DNA of 8,195 bases from an uncultured Collinsella sp. (GTDB lineage: Bacteria > Actinomycetota > Coriobacteriia > Coriobacteriales > Coriobacteriaceae). The translations under genes and the position numbers were made by a program. The DNA lies in the NCBI GenBank assembly GCA_900549275.1, contig URNU01000050.1, positions 1 to 8,195 of the forward strand, given 5' to 3'. Below, piece after piece: positions 1 to 6,532 of the stretch (positions are counted from its first letter, which is position 1; each line of letters begins with the position of its first letter). Below the pieces are notes generated by a model. The model was not told the origin of the DNA. It searched no databases and saw only the letters and a list, made by a program, of their open reading frames with translations.

Positions 1-1839
1 ATCGACGCGCTGCTGTTCGCCACGAGCGTGGCCGTGGGCATCACGCCGCAGATGCTCCCCGTCATCGTGACCACGAGTCTGTCGCAGGGCGCCAAGGACC
101 TCGCCCGTCGCCAGGTTATCGTCAAGGAGCTGCCGGCGATTCAAAACCTGGGCGCCATGGACGTCCTGTGCTGCGACAAGACCGGCACCCTCACCGAAGA
201 CCGCATCGTACTCGAGCGCTACCTCAACACCGACGGCAACGAGGACGCACGCGTGCTGCGCCATGCGTTTTTGAACAGCTTCTTCCAGACCGGCCTCAAA
301 AATCTTATCGACCTGGCCGTAATCGACCGTGCCGATGTGACACCCTCGACCGTCGCACCCGATTCCATGCTGGGCCAGAGCCTGCGCGACCGCTACACCA
401 AGGTCGACGAGGTTCCCTTCGATTTCTCGCGCCGTCGCCTGAGCGTAGTTGTCTCCGACGCCCAAGGCAAAACCCAGATGGTTACCAAGGGAGCTGCCGA
501 GGAAATGCTCGAGATCTGCTCTTTTGTCGAGGTCAACGGTATCGCCCGGCCGCTCGCCGAAGACAAGCTCGCCCAGATTCGCAAGCAGGTCGCCAATCTT
601 AACGCCGAGGGCCTGCGCGTGATTGCCGTGGCGCAGAAGACCGATCCGCGCTGCGTGGGCGAGTTTGGCATCGCCGACGAGTGCGACATGGTGCTGATGG
701 GCTTTTTGGCCTTCCTCGATCCGCCCAAAGCAAGTGCCGCGGGCGCCGTCGCCACGCTCGAGGCCAAAGGCGTGGCGGTCAAGGTCCTGACCGGCGACAA
801 CGACCGCGTCGCCGCCACCGTCTGCGAGCAGATTGGCATCGACGCGAGCAACGTCTTGCTGGGCTCCGAGATCGATGCACTCGACGACACCGAGCTTGCC
901 GAGCGCGCCGAAAAAACCCACCTCTTCGCCAAGCTCTCGCCGCTGCAGAAGGCACGCCTGGTGCGCGTCATGCGCGAGCTGCTCGGCCACACCGTGGGCT
1001 TTATGGGCGACGGCATCAACGACGCCGCCGCCATGCGTGCGAGCGATTGCGGCATCTCGGTCGATTCGGCCGTCGACATTGCCAAGGAATCCGCCGATAT
1101 CATCTTGCTTCAGAAGGACCTGGGCGTGCTCGAGCGCGGCATCATCGAAGGCCGCCGCACCTACGGCAACCTGCTCAAGTACCTCAAGACCACAGTGAGC
1201 TCCAACTTTGGCAACGTGCTGTCCGTGACCGTCGCGAGCCTGTTCTTGCCGTTTTTGCCCATGAGTGCCCTGCAGCTGGTGCTGCTGTCGCTGGTCTACG
1301 AGATCGTGTGCATCGCGCTACCGTGGGACACCGTCGATGACGCCTGGACTGCCCGTCCGCGCGCCTGGGATGCTGCGTCCATCAAGGGCTTTATGCTCGA
1401 ACTGGGCCCCGTGAGTTCGCTGTTTGACATCGTGACCTTCGCCGCGCTCTTCTTTGTGGCGTGCCCCGCCACCGTGGGCGCAAGCTGGTCCGAGCTCTCC
1501 GGGACGGGCGACGTCGCGGGTATGGCGACCTTTGCCGCGCTCTTCCAGAGTGGCTGGTTTATCGAGTCCATGTGGTCGCAGACGCTCGTGATCCACATGC
1601 TGCGCTCCCCGCGCCTGCCGAGCCCACGTGACCACGCCGCGCCGGCACTGTGCGCTCTCACCGTGCTAGGCCTGGCGCTTGTCACCTGGCTGCCGGCAAG
1701 CCCCATCGCCGATGCGCTCGGCCTCATGACGCTGCCCACGAGCTTTTTTGGGCTGCTCATTGGCATCGTTACCGCCTATATCGCGCTCACCCAGCTGGCA
1801 AAGCGCCGCTACATTGCCCGCCACGGCGAGCTGCTGTGA
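1..1839 (+). CDS. mgtA: Magnesium-transporting P-type ATPase (P3B, MgtA-like), 5' end missing
   Basis: An integral membrane ATPase that imports Mg2+ using ATP. The reading frame is open from base 1, so the N-terminus (about 290 residues in a typical 900-residue MgtA) lies outside the window; 612 residues are visible. Counting from the window start: membrane helix M4 with VGITPQMLP (12-20), phosphorylation loop DKTGTLT with acceptor Asp59, nucleotide-binding KGAAEEM (163-169), DPPK (240-243), TGDN (264-267) and hinge GDGINDAAA (336-344). Six hydrophobic helices M5-M10 follow, including the MgtA-typical LFQSGWF and SQTLVIHM stretches. The C-terminus ALTQLAKRRY resembles the end of E. coli MgtA. 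Two putative ion-site positions differ from E. coli MgtA as I recall it: the usual PEML of M4 is PQML here, and the M6 stretch reads VLLSLVYEIVC. It converges on the ROK kinase gene and does not belong to the sugar locus. No start or promoter is visible. Confidence 0.93.
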   Translation: MDALLFATSVAVGITPQMLPVIVTTSLSQGAKDLARRQVIVKELPAIQNLGAMDVLCCDKTGTLTEDRIVLERYLNTDGNEDARVLRHAFLNSFFQTGLKNLIDLAVIDRADVTPSTVAPDSMLGQSLRDRYTKVDEVPFDFSRRRLSVVVSDAQGKTQMVTKGAAEEMLEICSFVEVNGIARPLAEDKLAQIRKQVANLNAEGLRVIAVAQKTDPRCVGEFGIADECDMVLMGFLAFLDPPKASAAGAVATLEAKGVAVKVLTGDNDRVAATVCEQIGIDASNVLLGSEIDALDDTELAERAEKTHLFAKLSPLQKARLVRVMRELLGHTVGFMGDGINDAAAMRASDCGISVDSAVDIAKESADIILLQKDLGVLERGIIEGRRTYGNLLKYLKTTVSSNFGNVLSVTVASLFLPFLPMSALQLVLLSLVYEIVCIALPWDTVDDAWTARPRAWDAASIKGFMLELGPVSSLFDIVTFAALFFVACPATVGASWSELSGTGDVAGMATFAALFQSGWFIESMWSQTLVIHMLRSPRLPSPRDHAAPALCALTVLGLALVTWLPASPIADALGLMTLPTSFFGLLIGIVTAYIALTQLAKRRYIARHGELL

Positions 1840-1895
1840 CACCCGAATCGTGGCGCGCGACCCATCAGGCGGTCAAAAAGTCCCGCCTCAAATTA

Positions 1896-1935
1896 AACCG
1901 CCCCCATTTCTTGTGCTAAGGAAATGGGGGCGGTT
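1896..1935. terminator. Perfect 15-bp stem terminator between convergent genes
   Basis: The arms AACCGCCCCCATTTC (1896-1910) and GAAATGGGGGCGGTT (1921-1935) are perfect reverse complements around a 10-nt loop. On the minus strand the stem runs straight into TTTAATTT, a T-rich tail, 44 nt after the stop of the ROK kinase gene; this is the better-supported direction. On the plus strand, 57 nt after the mgtA stop, no immediate T-run follows, although TTTATCTTTTT comes some 15 nt later. It probably ends transcripts from both sides. Confidence 0.8.
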
Positions 1936-1978
1936 CACGCCGGCCTTTATCTTTTTCGACAGCCTCGTTTGGCTCGCG

Positions 1979-2890
1979 CTACACCAGGCGCATGGCTTCC
2001 TGGACAGCACCGTAAAGGTTGGCGTCGTTGCCGAGCTCGGCCACCTTTATCTGCGGCACAGGAATGCCGGCAAGGGTCCCTTCGTAACCCGCGAGGGCCA
2101 GCGGCATCTGCGCACGCAGGGCATCGACGAGCTCGGGATGGCACGAGATGCCGCCTGCGATCACAAAGACCTCGGGGTCGAGCACGGCCTGCAGGTTGAT
2201 GAGCTGTCCGTCAAATGAGCGAGCGTAGCGGTCGAGCGCGCGCTGCGCCGCCATGTCGCCATCCGCGATCCACTCAAAGACGCGGCGGCCGTCCACCAGA
2301 GAATCCGCAGGCAGGCCCTTCTCGGCAACGGCGGCATCGCGGAGCGCACGCCAGCCGCCCGAACCCGCAAAGGAGTTTTCCGTGCTCGCGGCGGTCGTGA
2401 CATCGTTGCGCAAGAAGCTGAACTCGCCTGCAAAGCAGTGCGCGCCGCGCAGGACCTTGCCGTCGATGACGATACCGCCGCCGATGCCCGTGCCGATAGC
2501 GAGCACCACGCCAAAACGCGTCCCGCGCAGGGCGCCAGCCGCATACTCACCGAGAGCACAGCACTTACCGTCGTTATTGACGGCAACCGGCACCCCCAGC
2601 GCCTCGCGCATGAGCTTTCCCAGTGGGCAGCCGTCCATAAACGTGAGCGCACCGCCGCGATGGATCGTTCCCGTGACGTCTCCCTCGTAGATACCGCCAG
2701 GTGCGCTCACGCCTACGGCGCTCACGCGCTCACGGTACGGCTCGACAAGCCCGATCAGCGTCGAAACCGTCTCCTCAGCCGTGGTAAAGCCCGTCGGCAG
2801 GCTCCCACGCTCGCGGATGGAAAAATCCTCGCCCAGCACAGCCCATTTAACGGCCGTACCGCCCACATCGATTCCAAAGAACTCCTGCAT
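1979..2890 (-). CDS. ROK family sugar kinase, BglK-like (no zinc motif)
   Basis: A cytosolic ATP-dependent kinase of 303 residues, normal length for the ROK family. Visible features: ATP phosphate-binding loop DVGGT (8-12), VSAPGG (61-66), NND with likely catalytic base Asp107, second phosphate loop IGTGIGGG (132-139), AGEF with sugar-binding Glu156, IAGGIS (244-249) and C-terminal GNDANLYGAV. The usual zinc site (a GH pair then CxCGxxGCxE) is absent: the region after GEF reads SFLRND. This pattern, together with the GND..L.GAV ending, is what I recall of Klebsiella beta-glucoside kinase BglK, so a beta-glucoside, glucose or related hexose kinase is likely; ManNAc or another hexose kinase is possible. 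The ATG at 2888-2890 is preceded by GAGGGG with 5 nt spacing. It is the last gene of the minus-strand sugar locus, 353 bp after the hydrolase, and is followed by a terminator. Its presumed role is to phosphorylate the sugar released by the hydrolase; substrate not determined. Confidence 0.88.
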   Translation of the reverse strand: MQEFFGIDVGGTAVKWAVLGEDFSIRERGSLPTGFTTAEETVSTLIGLVEPYRERVSAVGVSAPGGIYEGDVTGTIHRGGALTFMDGCPLGKLMREALGVPVAVNNDGKCCALGEYAAGALRGTRFGVVLAIGTGIGGGIVIDGKVLRGAHCFAGEFSFLRNDVTTAASTENSFAGSGGWRALRDAAVAEKGLPADSLVDGRRVFEWIADGDMAAQRALDRYARSFDGQLINLQAVLDPEVFVIAGGISCHPELVDALRAQMPLALAGYEGTLAGIPVPQIKVAELGNDANLYGAVQEAMRLV

Positions 2891-3243
2891 ATTCGCCCCT
2901 CACGCGCCATGGTCCCGGATGCGCATCGACGCGACCACCACAGGAGCTGCCCCCTTATGATGGTCATGCGGCAAATCGCGCCCGGAGCCGATTATCTCTC
3001 TGTTTTACGCCTCTACTTTGGTCAGACGAACCAACATATCGCCGACGTAGGTCTCACCGTGGGCCACATAACCGCCACACAAACTGCCCTCCCAAAGAAC
3101 GTCCCCATTGACCACTCATTTAAATACGTCCCCAATGAGTGCAACGGAATGGCTCCCCCTTGGCAGCTTAAAGCTGTCATGCACGAACCATTCCGTCGCA
3201 GCCTCATGAAAGGGACTGGGTTGTAAATGTTGGAGAAGAGCCG
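2891..3243. other. Long gap between hydrolase and kinase genes, no clear gene
   Basis: 353 bp between two same-strand genes of one locus. The upstream part (about 3099-3196) holds direct and nested inverted repeats, described separately. The part next to the kinase (2891-3000) shows the kinase ribosome binding site but no promoter I can assign with confidence. A 36-codon minus-strand frame (3115-3005, GTG start) reads protein-like but lacks a good ribosome binding site. No terminator with a T-tract is seen directly after the hydrolase stop, so read-through from the hydrolase remains possible. Confidence 0.5.
3099..3196. repeat. Cluster of direct and inverted repeats, REP-like element
   Basis: Three kinds of repeat are packed into about 100 bp. 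Direct repeats: ACGTCCCCATTGA (3099-3111) and ACGTCCCCAATGA (3126-3138), 12 of 13 identical and 27 bp apart. Inverted repeat one: CACTCATT (3113-3120) with AATGAGTG (3134-3141). Inverted repeat two: ACGGAATGG (3144-3152) with CCATTCCGT (3188-3196), 9 bp perfect, enclosing the palindrome CAGCTT-A-AAGCTG (3164-3176). Read on the minus strand, the core is GGGGACGT, a theme I associate with REP-type repeats mobilised by IS200-like (RAYT) transposases; that link is from memory and unverified. No transposase is present. Confidence 0.45.
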
Positions 3244-4557
3244 TTAGCGCCCGGGGGCCAGAATCACCAGCGCGTCGTGCTCAAAGGGATGTTGAGCCAC
3301 GCGCACGGTGCCGTCACCGTTGTCGCGGACGGGCAGCCTGGCGATGCGCTTGTCCTCCATGTCGAGGACCGTCGCCGTCCAGCCGCGCGTGCCGTCAAGC
3401 TTAAACTTGAGCGCCGTGGTACGCGGCAGGTACGTGACGATGCGATCACCAACGCGCGCCACACGAATGGCCTCGCGCGCGTCATCGAGCAGCTCCTGCG
3501 CCGGAACCACGGCAAGTGCGTCATCGCCAGCCGTAGCGCCCAAGCCGGCAAGCACGTGCTCGATCGCGCCAAAGTCCCAAGCGCCCGCAAACTGCAGGCA
3601 CTCCTGCCAGCGGAACGGCATGTCGAAGCCCTCGCCCAGTACCGAGCCCTGGCTCTTGCTGGTCTGCCAGTTCCAAACACCGTGCGCGCCATAGGTCACG
3701 CCAGCGCTCGCACCGGCAAGGATCGACGACCACACGCTCGCGCGGCAGTCCTGCGCGGTGAAGCGCCAGTACACGTTGCGCGACGCACCCATCTGCTCGT
3801 AACAGGGCTCGGAGTTGACCATCGGCTTTTTAGGGTAGTTGGCGGTAAAGTCCTGCGGCAGGCGCCAAGCCTCGGGCTGGCCCTCGTAGTTGTGGCCGGG
3901 CTGGAACATGTAGAAGTCCAGGCGGTCCAGGTACTGTGGCGGAATGGTGCGGTTGCCTCGGTTGATATGCATGGTGCGCAACGCCTCGGGCGCGCGTTTG
4001 ACGACTTCGTCGAGCGCATCCTCGTAATAGGCAATTGCCTCATCGTCGGCAAAGTCCGTGTCGCCCGTCACCACGTAGACGGGGTCAAACTCGCCCAGGT
4101 TCTCGACGACGCGGGCAACGTGGGCACGGACCTCCTCGCGCGGCATAACCTCGGCACCGCAATGCTCGGCAATCTTGGCACCCCAGGTACCGGGCACGTA
4201 GTTGCACCACATAAGCACGAGTGCCGGACGAATGCCGTGCTCGACGGCAGCGCGGCACATGGCGGCGGCGCGGTCCCAGTACGCTTGGTTGGGACAGGAC
4301 CAATCAAAATGCACGCCGTCCTCGCTGGCATAGGGCCAAATGCCCAGGTCGGGGCAGCAGCGATCCCACTGCGGCAGCGTGTTGATCTGCAGCACGTTCA
4401 TGCCCTGCTCGGCGCGGCGGGTCAGATAGTAGTCCCAATCGGCCTCGGCGATGCTCGTAAACGCACTCCAGCACGTATCGGCAAACCAAAAGAACGGTTT
4501 GCCCTCGCACAAAAAGCCGTCCTGACGACCGTTGACGGTCAGCTTTCCCAAACTCAT
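3244..4557 (-). CDS. DUF4038 / GH140-like glycoside hydrolase, cytosolic
   Basis: A 437-residue (beta/alpha)8-type hydrolase. The N-terminus matches the DUF4038 signature: KLTVNGRQDGFLCEGKPFFW, then ADTCWSAF (26-33) and YLTRRAEQGMNVLQINTLPQ (44-63). Candidate catalytic acids are Asp166 in VTGDTD (163-168) and Glu250 in VNSEPCYE (247-254), located like the acid/base and nucleophile reported for GH140 apiosidase. The last 90 residues look like the small beta-sandwich that usually ends these proteins. The frame is open to a start at 4674, but the ATG at 4557 is preferred: AAAGGA (4565-4570) lies 7 nt upstream of it, the ATG two codons earlier sits too close, and family similarity begins at this point. 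No signal peptide or membrane segment is seen, so it acts in the cytosol, fitting a substrate brought in by the neighbouring PTS. It lies 209 bp downstream of the PTS gene on the same strand. GH140 enzymes cleave apiose, but DUF4038 is broad, so the bond cleaved is unknown. Confidence 0.85.
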   Translation of the reverse strand: MSLGKLTVNGRQDGFLCEGKPFFWFADTCWSAFTSIAEADWDYYLTRRAEQGMNVLQINTLPQWDRCCPDLGIWPYASEDGVHFDWSCPNQAYWDRAAAMCRAAVEHGIRPALVLMWCNYVPGTWGAKIAEHCGAEVMPREEVRAHVARVVENLGEFDPVYVVTGDTDFADDEAIAYYEDALDEVVKRAPEALRTMHINRGNRTIPPQYLDRLDFYMFQPGHNYEGQPEAWRLPQDFTANYPKKPMVNSEPCYEQMGASRNVYWRFTAQDCRASVWSSILAGASAGVTYGAHGVWNWQTSKSQGSVLGEGFDMPFRWQECLQFAGAWDFGAIEHVLAGLGATAGDDALAVVPAQELLDDAREAIRVARVGDRIVTYLPRTTALKFKLDGTRGWTATVLDMEDKRIARLPVRDNGDGTVRVAQHPFEHDALVILAPGR

Positions 4558-4602
4558 CTGCATGTCCTTTCGTTTGATAAAGGAGTTGCGAACCGGCAGA
4601 TT

Positions 4603-4627
4603 CTTTCGCGGTAACCCTGCGCGAAAG
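4603..4627 (-). promoter_or_regulatory. 8-bp inverted repeat upstream of the hydrolase gene
   Basis: CTTTCGCG (4603-4610) and CGCGAAAG (4620-4627) are perfect reverse complements separated by 9 nt. The site lies 46-70 bp upstream of the hydrolase start and downstream of the terminator-like hairpin at 4692-4726. It could be a repressor operator for an internal promoter, or an RNA hairpin in the leader that stabilises the hydrolase message. It differs from the TAAACA-type palindromes upstream of the PTS gene. No convincing -10/-35 pair was found around it. Confidence 0.4.
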
Positions 4628-4691
4628 CCTCTGGCGCTTAGCAAGCCCCGGCGAGCAGACGCCACGCGCCCCAATCAGTCTACCTTGTAAG

Positions 4692-4726
4692 AAGGGCCCC
4701 GCCGGGCTTGCGCCTGACGGGGCCTT
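4692..4726 (-). terminator. GC-rich hairpin after the PTS gene, probable leaky terminator
   Basis: GGCCCCG (4695-4701) pairs with CGGGGCC (4718-4724). Inside, GGC (4705-4707) pairs with GCC (4712-4714) around a TTGC loop. Read on the minus strand, the stem is followed by CTTCTTA, a weak T-rich tail. It lies about 43 nt after the PTS stop. As it sits between genes of one apparent locus, partial termination that lowers hydrolase and kinase expression relative to the permease is plausible. Confidence 0.6.
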
Positions 4727-4766
4727 GTCGTGTAGGTAAGGTCATAGACGACCGAATGGCTTGGCC

Positions 4767-6194
4767 TTAGGCCTCCATCTCGGCGAGCTCCTCCTTGGAG
4801 AAGCCAGTGGCAAAGACGACGGCAGCGGCGATGACAAAGGAGATCGCCATACCGACGATAGCCCAGACGGTGTTCATCTGGCCACCCTGCAGGTAGTTGG
4901 TGAAGACCAGGAAGTTGGAGGCACCGCCGGCCAGGTAGTAGGTAACACCCATGAGGCCGGAGAACACAGCGCCGATGGCACCGCCGATGAACATACCAAG
5001 CATGGTGCGACGGAAGCGCATGAGGATACCGAAGAGCGCAGGCTCGGTGACGCCGCCGGCGATGGCGGAGATGACGTAACCCAGGGCAAGACCCTTCTCG
5101 TCGGGGTTCTTCATCTTGAGGAAGGCACCGAAGGCGCAGCCCCAGACGGCGGCCATAGCGCAGTTGGTGGAAACGAAGACGAAGGGATCGTAGCCGGCGG
5201 CGATGATCTGAACCTGAGCGAGCAGGATGACGGGCATGTGCATGCCGCAGACCACGAAGAGCTGCCAGAAGGCGCCGAGGATGGCCATGACGATCAGGAT
5301 ACCGATGCCGCCAAGGTCGGCAAGACCAAAGAGGGCGTTGGCGATGAGGCTGCCGATCTCGTTGCCGATCGGTGCAAGGACGATGAAGGCGATGGGGATG
5401 GTAACGATCATGGTGCAGAACGGCGTGAAGACCGTGGACAGCACGTCGGGCATGACCTTCTTAAAGAACTTCTCGACAAAGTACAGGACGGGCACCGAGA
5501 GGATGATCGGCAGGACGGACTGCTGGTAGTTGGCAGCGGCGATCTGGATGCCGTAGACGGAGATGATTCCGCCACCCTCCTGAGTCGCGACACTCACGAC
5601 GGACGGGGCCATGAGAGCGCCGCCGAGGAGCATGCCCAGAACCGGAGAGGCGCCGAGCTTCTTAGCAGCGGCATAGCCCAGATAGATGGGGATAAAGGTA
5701 AACGTGGCCTCGTACAGGGTGGTGTAGAGGAACGTGTAGGTCGGATCGGTATCGGAGAGAACGCCGAGCATGGTGGGACCAAGGACCGCAGCGATGGTGC
5801 GGAACAAACCGCCGGCCATGAGCAGCGGAATCAGCTGGGTCATGGAGCCCGACAGATAGTCAAGGATGATATTGGGCAGGTTCTTGAGCTCGAACTTCTC
5901 CTTAGGAGCGTCGAGGTTCTCGTCGACTGCGGCACCCTGCTTGACGCCGGACATGGCGACGAACTCGGCGAGCACCTTGGGCACGTTCTGGCCAATGATG
6001 ACCTGGAGCTGGCTGCCGGCGAACTGGCAACCCAGAACACCCTTGACCTTCTTGATCTTCTCCACGTCGGCCTTGCTGTTATCCTTGAGCGTCAGACGCA
6101 GGCGCGTCATGCAGTTGGTAGCGACGGCAACATTCTCCGCACCGCCCACGAGCTCGAGGACATCGGTGGCAATCTGCTTGTTATCTACTGCCAT
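4767..6194 (-). CDS. PTS beta-glucoside-family permease, EIIBC
   Basis: A membrane sugar transporter of the phosphotransferase system, 475 residues, which imports a sugar and phosphorylates it. Domain order is B then C. The EIIB domain is residues 1-85, with phosphorylated Cys28 in TNCMTRLRLTL. A linker near 86-105 leads into the EIIC domain, which has about ten hydrophobic segments, GMHMP with His319 (aligning with the conserved EIIC histidine region of BglF) and GGVTEPALFG (380-389), the family's GITEP motif. The protein stops after FATGFSKEELAEMEA with no EIIA domain, unlike full EIIBCA proteins of about 600 residues, so EIIA must come from elsewhere. The start is ATG at 6194: GGGGAGGGG (6199-6207) places GGAGG 6 nt upstream, whereas the in-frame ATG at 6209 overlaps this ribosome binding site. 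Codon use is strongly biased to GC endings, suggesting high expression. It is the first gene of the minus-strand locus; specificity within the glucose/beta-glucoside superfamily is not resolved. Confidence 0.92.
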   Translation of the reverse strand: MAVDNKQIATDVLELVGGAENVAVATNCMTRLRLTLKDNSKADVEKIKKVKGVLGCQFAGSQLQVIIGQNVPKVLAEFVAMSGVKQGAAVDENLDAPKEKFELKNLPNIILDYLSGSMTQLIPLLMAGGLFRTIAAVLGPTMLGVLSDTDPTYTFLYTTLYEATFTFIPIYLGYAAAKKLGASPVLGMLLGGALMAPSVVSVATQEGGGIISVYGIQIAAANYQQSVLPIILSVPVLYFVEKFFKKVMPDVLSTVFTPFCTMIVTIPIAFIVLAPIGNEIGSLIANALFGLADLGGIGILIVMAILGAFWQLFVVCGMHMPVILLAQVQIIAAGYDPFVFVSTNCAMAAVWGCAFGAFLKMKNPDEKGLALGYVISAIAGGVTEPALFGILMRFRRTMLGMFIGGAIGAVFSGLMGVTYYLAGGASNFLVFTNYLQGGQMNTVWAIVGMAISFVIAAAVVFATGFSKEELAEMEA

Positions 6195-6249
6195 GGGACC
6201 CCTCCCCATATCATCGTGTGCCTGCCTGTTTGGACGTAGGCACGCCTTT

Positions 6250-6285
6250 GGCCCGGCGGCTATAACCCCTTACGGCTGCCGAGCC
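6250..6285 (-). promoter_or_regulatory. Possible hairpin in the PTS gene leader
   Basis: On the minus strand GGCTCGGC (6285-6278) can pair with GCCGGGCC (6257-6250), eight pairs with one G-U, around a 20-nt loop that contains a further GGTTATAGCC segment. It would lie 56-91 nt upstream of the PTS start. No T-tract follows, so it is not a standard terminator. It does not obviously match the RAT antiterminator sequence that BglG/LicT proteins bind in other beta-glucoside PTS operons. Confidence 0.25.
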
Positions 6286-6300
6286 CTTGGATACGCTGTC

Positions 6301-6342
6301 GTAAACAATTTGTTTACTGAACGTTTACAGTGTTTAGTTTAC
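6301..6342. promoter_or_regulatory. Palindrome GTAAACAA-T-TTGTTTAC plus flanking half-sites
   Basis: GTAAACAA (6301-6308) and TTGTTTAC (6310-6317) form a perfect odd palindrome centred on 6309. Further copies of the half-site follow: GTTTAC at 6323-6328, TGTTTA at 6331-6336 and GTTTAC at 6337-6342. The cluster lies 107-148 bp upstream of the PTS start, where an operator or activator site would be expected. The half-site TGTTTA/TAAACA is shared with the palindromes near the esterase promoter. Confidence 0.6.
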
Positions 6343-6385
6343 ACGGAGCGTTGAATTTGTGGCAGTTTTGCCGTTTGCAGTCCGG

Positions 6386-6432
6386 TGAACGGTAGGAAAT
6401 CGGGGGTGAACGTATCTGAACGGCAGTAAATC
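6386..6432. repeat. Direct repeats with a TGAACG core
   Basis: TGAACGGTAGGAAATC (6386-6401) and TGAACGGCAGTAAATC (6417-6432) match at 14 of 16 positions, 31 bp apart, about three DNA turns. A third TGAACG lies between them at 6407-6412 and a fourth at 6318-6323. The intervals of 21 and 10 bp would place three copies on the same face of the helix. This may be a second factor's binding array. Confidence 0.45.
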
Positions 6433-6532
6433 ATCTCTTTATCTATGTATTGATATATGGCTATTTACGTGGGATTTTACTTTTACAGACCTCTCAATAG
6501 CCTGTTAGCTCATCAAGAAAACCCCAGATAGA

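Noticed and set aside
393..1103. Minus-strand 236-codon frame inside mgtA
   Set aside because: Ser/Ala/Thr-rich shadow of the ATPase catalytic core, whose DKTGTLT, TGDN and GDGIND motifs fix the true frame.
3277..4614. Plus-strand 445-codon frame opposite the DUF4038 gene
   Set aside because: Shadow of GC-rich coding sequence; no family resemblance in the product, and the opposite strand has motifs, ribosome binding site and context.
4558..4674. N-terminal extension of the hydrolase to an ATG at 4674
   Set aside because: The extra 39 residues are Arg-rich and unlike the family, they span the inverted repeat, and the AAAGGA ribosome binding site points to ATG 4557.
4761..6239. Long plus-strand frame (492 codons) opposite the PTS gene
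   Set aside because: It is antisense to a clearly recognised EIIBC protein, gives a low-complexity Asp/Gly/Glu/His-rich product, and is explained by the near absence of TTA, CTA and TCA codons in the real gene.
6459..6502. GGCTATT / AATAGCC inverted repeat with a 30-nt spacer
   Set aside because: Seven-base arms with a long spacer are expected by chance in a region this size; no supporting context.
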